The notes under the pieces: generated by a model | What the model was told of the DNA's origin: nothing | The model's database searches: none | Seen by the model: the letters and a program-made list of their open reading frames with translations, nothing else | Origin: Verrucomicrobiota bacterium | GTDB lineage: Bacteria; Verrucomicrobiota; Verrucomicrobiia; Limisphaerales; JADJPG01 | DNA: 64,000 nt | Direction: 5' to 3' | Assembly: GCA_016713365.1 (NCBI GenBank) | Contig: JADJPG010000001.1 | Coordinates: forward strand, 124,001 to 188,000 | Position numbers and translations under genes: made by a program | Shown: positions 56,688-63,708 of the stretch, piece after piece | How the letters are laid out: each line of letters begins with the position of its first letter | How positions within the stretch are numbered: the first letter of the stretch is position 1

Positions 56688-57008
56688 TTAGGCGGCGGCA
56701 AGGTCCGACGGAAGAAAGTAAGCCGTCGCAGCAGGACTGTGGGCAGACAGTTGATCTGCTGCGACGGGTTTGGCTCCCACGGCAGGGCTTGGGCGGGTAA
56801 TGCCGTGGGAAAATCGGGTGATGAGTTCTCGAAAATGAAGTACCGCCGCCGCAGGGGCGGGTATGGGCTGGGAGTTCTGCGGCGGCGGGTTTTCGATCCG
56901 CAGCGTGACTTGGGCAGAAGTCACGGCGGATAAATGCTTCACAACTGCGCGGTCCGCGGCGCGGGAACCCGCAGCGACTGGAAGCTCAGTTGTAGGTAAT
57001 AAAGTCAT
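56688..57008 (-). CDS. Doubtful small Ala/Pro-rich reading frame after cheW
   Basis: 106 codons starting 39 bases after the cheW stop, reading MTLLPTTELPVAAGSRAADRAVV and later IENPPPQNSQPIPAPAAAV. The Pro/Ala bias comes from the two GC-rich inverted repeats it spans, and an AGGA sits directly on the ATG with no spacing. It could be a real cheW-linked gene, but non-coding structure is equally likely. Confidence 0.3.
   Translation of the reverse strand: MTLLPTTELPVAAGSRAADRAVVKHLSAVTSAQVTLRIENPPPQNSQPIPAPAAAVLHFRELITRFSHGITRPSPAVGAKPVAADQLSAHSPAATAYFLPSDLAAA
56775..56810. repeat. 10-base perfect inverted repeat
   Basis: TCCCACGGCA (56775-56784) pairs perfectly with TGCCGTGGGA (56801-56810) across a 16-base loop. 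No T-run follows on the minus strand; on the plus strand it is followed by AAATCGGG. Not a clear terminator. Confidence 0.75.
56843..56888. repeat. 12-base perfect GC-rich inverted repeat
   Basis: CCGCCGCCGCAG (56843-56854) pairs with CTGCGGCGGCGG (56877-56888) across a 22-base loop that is itself G-rich. On the plus strand the stem is followed by GTTTTCG, so it could act as an imperfect terminator for the HDOD gene, although it lies 345 bases after that gene's stop. Confidence 0.75.
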
Positions 57009-57046
57009 TCCTGAATTGGGAAATAGCGATTGAGGATGTCGCTCGG

Positions 57047-57577
57047 TCAGGGAGCCAGCGTCGCATCCGGCACAACATTGGGGCCAAGGTGTATTGAATC
57101 AGCCATCACCACGCGGTCGATATCCAGGAGTGCCTTCACTCGATTCTTGATCTTGGCCATACCTAGAATGTATTCGGCCTGCAATCGGCCCCCAAAATCC
57201 GGCGCGTTTTCGACTTCACCCGCCGAAACCTGCACCACTTCTTCCACCGCATCGACAATCAAACCGGTCAGGCAATGCCCGCCGCGACTGGACCGCACTT
57301 GAACCACGACGATGCAGGTCCTCTCGGTGTCTTCGATCCGGGACAGCTCGAAGCGGCAACGCAGGTCGAGGATCGGAATGATTTTGCCCCGCAGATTGAT
57401 CACACCCTTGATGTGAGAGGGCAACTGGGGGACGCCCGTCACCTCCGTCATGCGAATGATTTCACGCACGCGCATGACGGCGATGCCATACGATTCCTGA
57501 CCAAGCTGAAAGGTGAGATAACGCCCCACCAATCCCTTGGTCGAACCACTCACCGTTTCGTTTGTCATTGTATTCAT
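57047..57577 (-). CDS. cheW: Chemotaxis coupling protein CheW
   Basis: A 176-residue CheW: GRYLTFQLGQESYGIAVMRVREIIRMTEVTGVPQLPSHIKGVINLRGKIIPILDLRCRFEL, VVVQVRSSRGGHCLTGLIVDAVEEVVQVSAGEVENAP and ILGMAKIKNRVKALLDIDRVV. All core CheW elements are present. I start it at ATG 57577; the frame is open upstream, but that part coincides with strong hairpins and is likely leader. CheW normally joins receptors to CheA; neither is nearby, so this is a stand-alone gene. Confidence 0.92.
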   Translation of the reverse strand: MNTMTNETVSGSTKGLVGRYLTFQLGQESYGIAVMRVREIIRMTEVTGVPQLPSHIKGVINLRGKIIPILDLRCRFELSRIEDTERTCIVVVQVRSSRGGHCLTGLIVDAVEEVVQVSAGEVENAPDFGGRLQAEYILGMAKIKNRVKALLDIDRVVMADSIHLGPNVVPDATLAP

Positions 57578-57616
57578 GCTCGCGCAAATCTCATCCCTCG
57601 ATCCCTTGTCGAATAC

Positions 57617-57630
57617 CTGACCGCGGTCAG
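57617..57630. promoter_or_regulatory. 14-base perfect palindrome upstream of cheW
   Basis: CTGACCGCGGTCAG reads identically on both strands and lies 40 bases before the cheW ATG. This is the form of an operator for a dimeric repressor or activator. No regulator is identified, and no second copy was found. Confidence 0.5.
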
Positions 57631-57651
57631 AACTCGAATCCGGAAAAGCAA

Positions 57652-57702
57652 AAGGCACAACTGAACCATCCGTCTCCAAGAGACAAAGTTCAGTTGTGCC
57701 TT
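57652..57702 (-). promoter_or_regulatory. Two-part hairpin, terminator-like on the cheW strand
   Basis: AAGGCACAACTGAAC (57652-57666) pairs perfectly with GTTCAGTTGTGCCTT (57688-57702), a 15-base stem. Inside, GTCTC (57672-57676) pairs with GAGAC (57680-57684) around a CAA loop. On the minus strand the outer stem runs into TTTTGCTTTT, the form of an intrinsic terminator, 75 bases before the cheW start. Because no minus-strand gene lies upstream, it would attenuate cheW itself. Confidence 0.7.
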
Positions 57703-57738
57703 CGACTTGCAGGCCCATTCGTCCTGCTCGAGAAAGCT

Positions 57739-57759
57739 GTCTGCAACCTGATTGCAGAC
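57739..57759 (-). repeat. 8-base hairpin upstream of the cheW terminator-like hairpin
   Basis: GTCTGCAA and TTGCAGAC pair perfectly around a 5-base loop. On the cheW strand it precedes the 57652-57702 hairpin by 36 bases. It could be a leader structure that influences the terminator-like hairpin. Confidence 0.5.
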
Positions 57760-57978
57760 CTTCCATCAGAGCTATCGGAAGCCGGGCGAAAAGCATTAAC
57801 GGAATATTGCAGGAATATTTCGCCATCCCATCCGCGACCAAAACAGACCTCGTCTCTGGCTGCTCCAGATTTCTGGAATCGCATCGGGAGAGCCCGGATT
57901 CGAAAACGACTTCCCGCCTCGATTCACGGCGTTGGATTCACCAGCCGACCCGGTGAACAACCAGGCGATTCTTGGAGG

Positions 57979-58005
57979 TAATGGGCTGGGCAAAACCGCC
58001 GATAA
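57979..58005 (+). promoter_or_regulatory. Sigma-28 (FliA) promoter of the kinase/partner-switch operon
   Basis: TAAT (57979-57982), 15 bases, then GCCGATAA (57998-58005). The -10 box is a perfect match to the FliA consensus and the -35 matches 3 of 4 with exact spacing (TAAA-N15-GCCGATAA). Transcription would start near 58012, about 30 bases before the ATG at 58043. FliA is encoded in the same window. Confidence 0.8.
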
Positions 58006-58042
58006 TCCATGAGTCACAAGCCGCACCACGACGTTGCGGACC

Positions 58043-60730
58043 ATGAAAGTTCCTCTGCCGCCCAGCGAATCTGCGCGCCTCGAAGCGTTGCTCGAATACG
58101 AAGTCCTGGATACTCCTCCAGAACGGGCGATCGACGATCTGACCCGGCTGGCCGCGGAGATCTGCAGCACACCCATCGCCTTGGTGAGCCTCGTGGATCA
58201 CACGCGGCAATGGTTCAAGGCCAGGATCGGCTTCGACGTGTGCGAGACGTCCCGCGACATTTCCTTCTGCACCCACGCGGTGGCACACCCAAACGAGATT
58301 TTTCTCATTCCCGACGCAACGGCGGACCCGCGCTTCGCCGACAATCCATTGGTAACTTCAACGCCGCACATCCGCTTTTACGCCGGCGCGCCGCTCGTTT
58401 CGCCGCAAGGTCACGCGATCGGAACCTTGTGCGTGATCGACCAGCAGCCGCGCAACCTTTCCGCCCGCCAGCAGGAGACTCTGCTGATCCTCGCACGCCA
58501 GATTATCACCCATCTCGAACTCAAACGCAGCCTGAAGGAAGTCTGGCACGCCAACGAAACCGCCTGCCGTCGCGAAGCCCAGCTCTCTGAAGCGCAGCGG
58601 ATCAGCCATACCGGCAGCTGGCATTGGGACATCGTCAATCAGCTTGTCTCCTGGTCGGATGAAACCTACCGCATCCTGGGCTACGAGCCGCAGTCATTCA
58701 CGCCCACCTACCGAAAGTGTCTCGGCTGCCTGCCCCGGGCCGAACGTGATCGTTTCCGACACCAGTTGCGTCAGGTTCTCAACGAGCGGAAGCCATTCGA
58801 TATTGAAACCAAGGGACGGCTCGCCTCAGGCGAGGTTCGTATCCTCAACATCACTGGCGATGTCCTGCTGGACGCCACGGAGCGTCCCGTTGAAATCCTC
58901 GGCACGATTCGTGACATCACCGAGTCACGCAACTCGGAGGCAACGTTGCGCGAGCAAAAGGATCTCCTGCAGAGCATTTACGAAGGTGTCGAAGAAGCGA
59001 TCTTCGTTGTCGATGTGGACGCAGCCGGAGCGTTCCGCTTTGCCGGACTCAACCCGGCGCACGAACGATTGAGCGGCCTTACATCTCGCGAAGTTCAGGG
59101 CAAAACTCCCGAGGAACTCTCGCATCTCATTCCCGCAAGCGTCATCGCCGGCATCCGGAAGAATTACGAGGACTGCCTTCGAAGCCAGCGAGCGATTGAG
59201 TACGAGGAAACGCTGCAGATCGACGGCCGAGAAATTTGCTCCCTGACCCGGCTTGCGCCCGTTAGAAATCAGGAGGGGCGAATTCACCGAATCATCGGAA
59301 CCGCCATCGACATCACCGCGCGTAAACGAGCAGAGAACGCGCTCAAGAAGGCGCGAGCAGCCGCTGAAGCTGCCAATGCCGATCTGGCCGAGACCAACCG
59401 GCAGATGGAGGAGTCGATTCAGCGCGCCAATCAAATGGCACTGGCAGCGGAGGCGGCCAACCGGGCGAAAAGCGAGTTCCTCGCAACGATGAGCCACGAG
59501 ATCCGGACGCCCATGAATGGCGTCATCGGATTCACCGGCCTCCTGGCCGAAACGACCCTCGCTCCCGAGCAAAGGGAACAGGTGGAGATCATCCGCACCA
59601 GCGGCGAAACCCTGCTCTCATTGATCAACGACATTCTCGACTTCTCAAAGATCGAGGCCGGCCGGATGGAGCTGGAGGAAATCTCATTCGATATCCGGGC
59701 TTCTGTTCAGCAAACCCTCGCCGTCCTGCGCGCGCGGGCGGCGGCGAAAGGGATCGAGCTCAAAACCGTGATTCACGAATCGGTGCCCGCCACCGCCGTC
59801 GGGGACGTCACCCGTATCCGCCAGGTGCTGCTCAACCTCGTCGGCAACGCCATAAAATTTACCGACAATGGAAACGTCACCGTCGAAGTGAATCGGTGCG
59901 AACTGCCCGTAACTCGGGGCTCCAAGCGAACGAAGAAGCCAGCCGACCGTGCCAGCGGAGAGGTCATGGATCTCCACTTCACCGTTCGCGACACCGGCAT
60001 CGGCATCCCTCCCGAACGATTGAATCGACTCTTCAAAGCGTTCAGCCAGATCGATTCCTCCACGACCCGACGATACGGCGGCACCGGTCTGGGCCTGGTG
60101 ATCTCCAAGAAACTCTGCGAGCTCATGGGCGGTGGAGTGCATGTGGAAAGCACTCCCGGATTCGGCTCCGCCTTCCATTTCACGGTGCAAGTGGTGGAGT
60201 CTGCCAGCGCAAACACCGCCGGGGGCGCCGAGCGCGCCACTACTGGCGCGGCGACACTTCAGTCACCTGTGATACCGCCAAGAGAACTCCGCGTTCTGCT
60301 CACGGAGGACAATCGCGTGAATCAAGCGCTCGCCACTGCCTTGCTGAAGAAAGCGGGCTGCAAAGTCACGCTGGCCGTCGACGGTGCCCGCTGTCTGGAA
60401 GCCCTCAAGCAGGACACCTTCGACGTTGTGTTCATGGACGTTTGCATGCCGGAGATGGATGGCTTCGAAGCCACGCGTCGCATCCGGCGGGGCGACTGCG
60501 GCGAAACCGCGCAGCACACTTTCATCGCCGCGATGACCGCCAATGCCATGGAAGGAGATCGCGAATCGTGTCTCAAGTCGGGCATGGACGATTACCTGAC
60601 CAAGCCTCTGAACAAACAAGAGCTCCTCACTCTGTTGCAACGCGCGAGCCAGCACGATCCAAGGAACCCGAACTCCACCACGCGGTCCAGCACGCCGGCC
60701 AAAACTGAATTCGATCCACGAAGCTTCTAA
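58043..60730 (+). CDS. Soluble hybrid histidine kinase (GAF-PAS-PAS-HisKA-HATPase-REC)
   Basis: An 895-residue cytoplasmic protein. GAF (about 15-165; SLVDHTRQWFKARIGFD, FYAGAPLVSPQGHAIGTLCVID), two PAS domains (about 190-300 and 305-425), a coiled coil, HisKA with His485 in SHEIRTPMNGVIGF, HATPase with N-box VGNAIKFTDNG and DTGIGIPPE / GTGLGLVISKKL, then a receiver with Asp799. There are no membrane segments, so the signal is internal. The start at ATG 58043 follows a sigma-28 promoter; a TTG at 58034 is also in frame. It heads a four-gene run and should feed phosphate to the REC-HPt protein 13 bases later. Confidence 0.93.
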   Translation: MKVPLPPSESARLEALLEYEVLDTPPERAIDDLTRLAAEICSTPIALVSLVDHTRQWFKARIGFDVCETSRDISFCTHAVAHPNEIFLIPDATADPRFADNPLVTSTPHIRFYAGAPLVSPQGHAIGTLCVIDQQPRNLSARQQETLLILARQIITHLELKRSLKEVWHANETACRREAQLSEAQRISHTGSWHWDIVNQLVSWSDETYRILGYEPQSFTPTYRKCLGCLPRAERDRFRHQLRQVLNERKPFDIETKGRLASGEVRILNITGDVLLDATERPVEILGTIRDITESRNSEATLREQKDLLQSIYEGVEEAIFVVDVDAAGAFRFAGLNPAHERLSGLTSREVQGKTPEELSHLIPASVIAGIRKNYEDCLRSQRAIEYEETLQIDGREICSLTRLAPVRNQEGRIHRIIGTAIDITARKRAENALKKARAAAEAANADLAETNRQMEESIQRANQMALAAEAANRAKSEFLATMSHEIRTPMNGVIGFTGLLAETTLAPEQREQVEIIRTSGETLLSLINDILDFSKIEAGRMELEEISFDIRASVQQTLAVLRARAAAKGIELKTVIHESVPATAVGDVTRIRQVLLNLVGNAIKFTDNGNVTVEVNRCELPVTRGSKRTKKPADRASGEVMDLHFTVRDTGIGIPPERLNRLFKAFSQIDSSTTRRYGGTGLGLVISKKLCELMGGGVHVESTPGFGSAFHFTVQVVESASANTAGGAERATTGAATLQSPVIPPRELRVLLTEDNRVNQALATALLKKAGCKVTLAVDGARCLEALKQDTFDVVFMDVCMPEMDGFEATRRIRRGDCGETAQHTFIAAMTANAMEGDRESCLKSGMDDYLTKPLNKQELLTLLQRASQHDPRNPNSTTRSSTPAKTEFDPRSF

Positions 60731-60743
60731 TTCCAAGAATCGT

Positions 60744-61562
60744 ATGAGCCAACACGCTTCAAGCCCTGCCAGAGGTTCCGCTCCGCGTCCGCCCCTTCGC
60801 ATCCTGCTTGCAGAGGACAACGTGACGAATCAGAAACTCGCCGTCGCGATCCTTGAGAAACAGGGACACACGATCAAAGTCGTGGCCGACGGCAAGCAGG
60901 CCATCGAAGCCTACGAACGGGAATTGTTCGACGTGGTGTTGATGGACATGCAAATGCCGGAAGTCGACGGGCTCGAAGCCACCAGCGCGATCCGGTCGTT
61001 GGAGAAGTCCTCCGGCCGGCATACGCCGATCATTGCGCTCACTGCCAATGCGATGATCGGAGACCGCGAACGTTGTCTCAACTCGGGCATGGACGAGTAT
61101 CTGTCCAAGCCGCTTAGGGCGGATGATCTCTTCGCCACGATCGAAAGACTGGTGGTTACACAAGCTCTGACAACGACGACTCCGCAAGGCCAGGACAACT
61201 CAGGATCAGCTTCCAACGCAATCTTCGACTACAAAACCAGCGTTCAACAGGTGGGCGACGATCCCGAACTGCTCTCGCAACTTGTCGCCGTCTTCCTCGA
61301 ACAACTTCCGCTGTTGCTGCCACCACTGGAGACCGCGGTCGCAACCAACGACGCCAAAGCAATTCGGCAAGCCGCCCACGCGCTTTGCTCCTCCGTCAGC
61401 GTCATCGCCGCTCCACGCGCGAAGGATATCGCACGCAAGCTCGAATTGATGGGCCTGAACTCGGAACTGGATCGCGTCCGGGAAACCCACGCCGAACTGC
61501 TGTCCGAATTCTCCGCCCTGCAACAAGTCCTTAACACCACCCCGTCGCTGAAAGCAGCATGA
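60744..61562 (+). CDS. Receiver-HPt phosphorelay protein
   Basis: A 272-residue two-domain protein: a receiver with phospho-Asp68 (VVLMDMQMPEVDG) and TAN/KPL switch residues, and a C-terminal histidine phosphotransfer domain with His212 in AAHALCSSVSVIAA. The usual Lys and Gly after the His (HxLKG) are Cys and Ser here. The two parts could pass phosphate from the upstream hybrid kinase to the next receiver. It overlaps the next gene by 4 bases. Confidence 0.9.
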   Translation: MSQHASSPARGSAPRPPLRILLAEDNVTNQKLAVAILEKQGHTIKVVADGKQAIEAYERELFDVVLMDMQMPEVDGLEATSAIRSLEKSSGRHTPIIALTANAMIGDRERCLNSGMDEYLSKPLRADDLFATIERLVVTQALTTTTPQGQDNSGSASNAIFDYKTSVQQVGDDPELLSQLVAVFLEQLPLLLPPLETAVATNDAKAIRQAAHALCSSVSVIAAPRAKDIARKLELMGLNSELDRVRETHAELLSEFSALQQVLNTTPSLKAA

Positions 61563-63133
61563 GCAACGCAGCAAGCCAGACCGGAAAACGGATCCTCGTC
61601 GTCGACGATGATGCCGGCATCCGCCTGTTGATCACCCATCACCTGAAGAAGAGAGGTTACGACACGGTGGCGGCAGCGGGAGTGAAGGCCGCCGAGGAAC
61701 TCTTTCTCCAGAATTCCCAGACGCGTTTCGATGCCGTGGTCACCGATTATCTGATGCCGGACGGAACCGGGATCGATCTGCTCGAGTGGATCAAGCAACA
61801 CGACAACACACTCGCCGCCATCTTCGTTACCGGCGTCGGCGAACGTGACCTGGTGAAGCGAAGCCTGCGCACCGGTGCCTGCGATTTCCTCGACAAGCCG
61901 GTCCAGATTCAACTCCTGGTTCAGGCGGTCGCCGAGGCCGTGGACAGAACTCAACGTCAGCGTGCGTTGCAGGATGCGGAATCATCAGTGCAGGAGGTGG
62001 GTCGCTTGCAACAGTTCATGCTGGGCAGCAACCCCGCGACCCTGCCGGGAACTTTGGAAATCTGCTGGCACCCCAAGCACGCAGCCGGTGGCGACCTGGT
62101 CAACGTGTTCAGCCTCGGACCAGAGCGCCTGTTGGTGGTCGTCGCCGATGTTTCCGGTCACGATCTAAAAGCCGGATTCATCTCGGCCTTTTTTCAGGGA
62201 GTCGTTCGCGGCATGATCGAGAAGGGAACACCGATCAACGAAGTGTTCTCCTACTTCAACCGTTTCCTACTCCGCGAGTGGAGCGGACAGAACAATCCCT
62301 CCTCCCAGTTCGATGTCTCCGCATCGGTCTCCGCCTGCGCGTTCGATATCGATTTCGCATCGGAACACTTCTCCGTTTGGAACAGCGGGTTTCCGATTCC
62401 GATCTTTACCGACAGCCTGGGAAAATTGCGCCGCTGCGGAGAAAGTGCCAGCCATCCGCTGGGCTGGTTTGATGACGACTCCGCGACATTGTTTGAACAA
62501 GATGTTGAACAAGGTGGATTCGCCTATGCGTGGACCGACGGCCTCGAGGACCTTGCCGGCCAGCTGGAGATCAGCCCGATGAGCCTCGCCGAATCGTTGC
62601 TCAAAGCCCGAAGGGACGGAGTCACGCCAGCGTTCCTCAAAGACTGCGGCGATGACATCCTCGTGGTGCGCATCAATCTCATGCCGAAAGGAACCGAGCC
62701 GGGCGCTTTCCAGCCCCTGCTCTTCGAAGAATATTTCAGCGCGCACGGCCCCCGCATCGATCAGCTCCAATCCCAGTGGGAACGCAGCCTCCAAACAGCG
62801 ATCCCCGCCATCCCGGAATCGAAGATGTTCGACCTGCTCCTCTGTTCGCGCGAGGCCGTGATCAACGGAATCAAGTACGGCTGCGCCGCCAATCCGAATC
62901 AGCCGTGCTCGTACGAAATCACTTATCAGCCGGAGTCACAGATTGTCCGTGTCAGCATCAACGATCCCGGCCCCGGCCACGCGTTCGACTGGTCGAGATA
63001 CGAAAAGGCCGCGGAGGAACAGCTCCTCGACGCACACCGCGGACTGATCCTGATGAACCGCCTGCCCAGCAGGACGATGATCGAACGTGGCGGAGCAAGC
63101 GTCATCATGGATTTCGACCTCAAACAACCGTGA
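61559..63133 (+). CDS. Receiver-PP2C phosphatase-HATPase kinase (HsbR-like partner-switch regulator)
   Basis: A 524-residue protein with receiver Asp63 (VVTDYLMPDGTG), a SpoIIE/RsbU-type PP2C phosphatase (metal-ligand Asp179 in AAGGDLVNVF, Asp197 in VADVSGHDLKAGF, Asp327 in WTDGLED), and a C-terminal RsbW-like HATPase domain (Asn436 in SREAVINGIKYG; NDPGPG; HRGLILMN). Having both phosphatase and kinase for one STAS partner is the plan of Pseudomonas HsbR. Phosphorylation of the receiver would decide which activity dominates. It is followed by a STAS gene, its presumed substrate. Confidence 0.92.
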   Translation: MSNAASQTGKRILVVDDDAGIRLLITHHLKKRGYDTVAAAGVKAAEELFLQNSQTRFDAVVTDYLMPDGTGIDLLEWIKQHDNTLAAIFVTGVGERDLVKRSLRTGACDFLDKPVQIQLLVQAVAEAVDRTQRQRALQDAESSVQEVGRLQQFMLGSNPATLPGTLEICWHPKHAAGGDLVNVFSLGPERLLVVVADVSGHDLKAGFISAFFQGVVRGMIEKGTPINEVFSYFNRFLLREWSGQNNPSSQFDVSASVSACAFDIDFASEHFSVWNSGFPIPIFTDSLGKLRRCGESASHPLGWFDDDSATLFEQDVEQGGFAYAWTDGLEDLAGQLEISPMSLAESLLKARRDGVTPAFLKDCGDDILVVRINLMPKGTEPGAFQPLLFEEYFSAHGPRIDQLQSQWERSLQTAIPAIPESKMFDLLLCSREAVINGIKYGCAANPNQPCSYEITYQPESQIVRVSINDPGPGHAFDWSRYEKAAEEQLLDAHRGLILMNRLPSRTMIERGGASVIMDFDLKQP

Positions 63134-63206
63134 GCAAGAAACGAGTCTCCAATCGACGATCATTTCGAAGAAACCTCATACGAAAACCTGTAATCCAGCC
63201 GATAGA

Positions 63207-63539
63207 ATGCCTATGAAACATGTTCTCGATACATCGACCAAAACACTGGCGCTGACCTTCCCCGGAGACATCGTCAGCACCAACGCCACCACGCTCCGCG
63301 AGGATGTTTTCAAGATCCTCGAATCCGAAACGATCGTTCGATCAGAATGGACCACTCTGGAACTCGATTTCCGTGCCGCCAACATGGTCGACTCCATAGG
63401 ACTTAACCTTCTCGTCTCCATCATCAAGTTCGCGCGCAACCGCGGCAGCAAGGTGGTCGGACATGTGGTGAACACCAATGTGCAGCGCGCGCTCTGCTTC
63501 ACCCGCCTGAACACCCAGATGGAACTGATCGCGGCGTAG
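63207..63539 (+). CDS. STAS-domain anti-sigma factor antagonist (HsbA-like)
   Basis: A 110-residue single STAS domain: TLALTFPGDIVSTNATTLREDVFKILES, LELDFRAANMVDSIGLNLLVSIIKFARNRGSKVVGHVVNTNVQRALCFTRL. Ser63 in DSIGL is the conserved phosphorylation site of this family. The neighbouring kinase/phosphatase should control it by phosphorylation. Its target may be an anti-sigma factor or a diguanylate cyclase. Starts at ATG 63207 or 63213. A terminator follows at 63565. Confidence 0.93.
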   Translation: MPMKHVLDTSTKTLALTFPGDIVSTNATTLREDVFKILESETIVRSEWTTLELDFRAANMVDSIGLNLLVSIIKFARNRGSKVVGHVVNTNVQRALCFTRLNTQMELIAA

Positions 63540-63564
63540 CTCCCAGCCTTTCGTTCCCCAATCC

Positions 63565-63598
63565 AACCCCGACGTCCGCTCCGGCCGCCGGGGTTTTT
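63565..63598 (+). terminator. Intrinsic terminator of the partner-switch operon
   Basis: AACCCCG (63565-63571) pairs with CGGGGTT (63589-63595), the stem is followed by a T-run to 63598, and the loop is GC-rich and can pair further. It lies 26 bases after the STAS stop. Confidence 0.75.
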
Positions 63599-63639
63599 GG
63601 CGTTCGGATTCGAACCGTCATTCCCCGTTCCGCTACGCG

Positions 63640-63682
63640 CCTGAAAAACAAAACTGAGTGCCGACGCGAAGTCGGCACTCAG
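63640..63682 (-). terminator. Intrinsic terminator of the Sel1-repeat gene
   Basis: A 12-base perfect stem, CTGAGTGCCGAC / GTCGGCACTCAG, around a TTCGC loop (63654-63682), followed on the minus strand by TTTTGTTTTT. It lies 27 bases after the minus-strand stop at 63709. The U-rich tail and stable UUCG-type loop make it a textbook terminator. Confidence 0.9.
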
Positions 63683-63708
63683 ATGCAAAGGTTCCGTTCT
63701 TAAACTCG

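Larger units (their letters stand above)
56499..57046. other. Long region between convergent HDOD and cheW genes, rich in inverted repeats
   Basis: 548 bases between two convergent stop codons. It holds two strong GC-rich inverted repeats (56775-56810 and 56843-56888), a weaker 7-base stem (CCCGTGA/TCACGGG) near 56597-56625 and one weak minus-strand reading frame (56688-57008). Length and structure are more than two simple terminators need. It may hold a structured RNA or the 3' untranslated region of cheW. Confidence 0.5.
57578..58042. other. Divergent intergenic region: structured cheW leader and kinase promoter
   Basis: 465 bases between the starts of cheW (minus) and the hybrid kinase (plus). 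It holds, from left, a 14-base palindrome (57617-57630), a two-part hairpin (57652-57702), a smaller hairpin (57739-57759) and the sigma-28 promoter of the kinase operon (57979-58005). Small frames in it look non-coding. Confidence 0.7.

Noticed and set aside
63198..63205. GCCGATAG before the STAS gene as a sigma-28 promoter
   Set aside because: It abuts the start codon and has TACG at the -35 position, so it cannot give a usable transcript.
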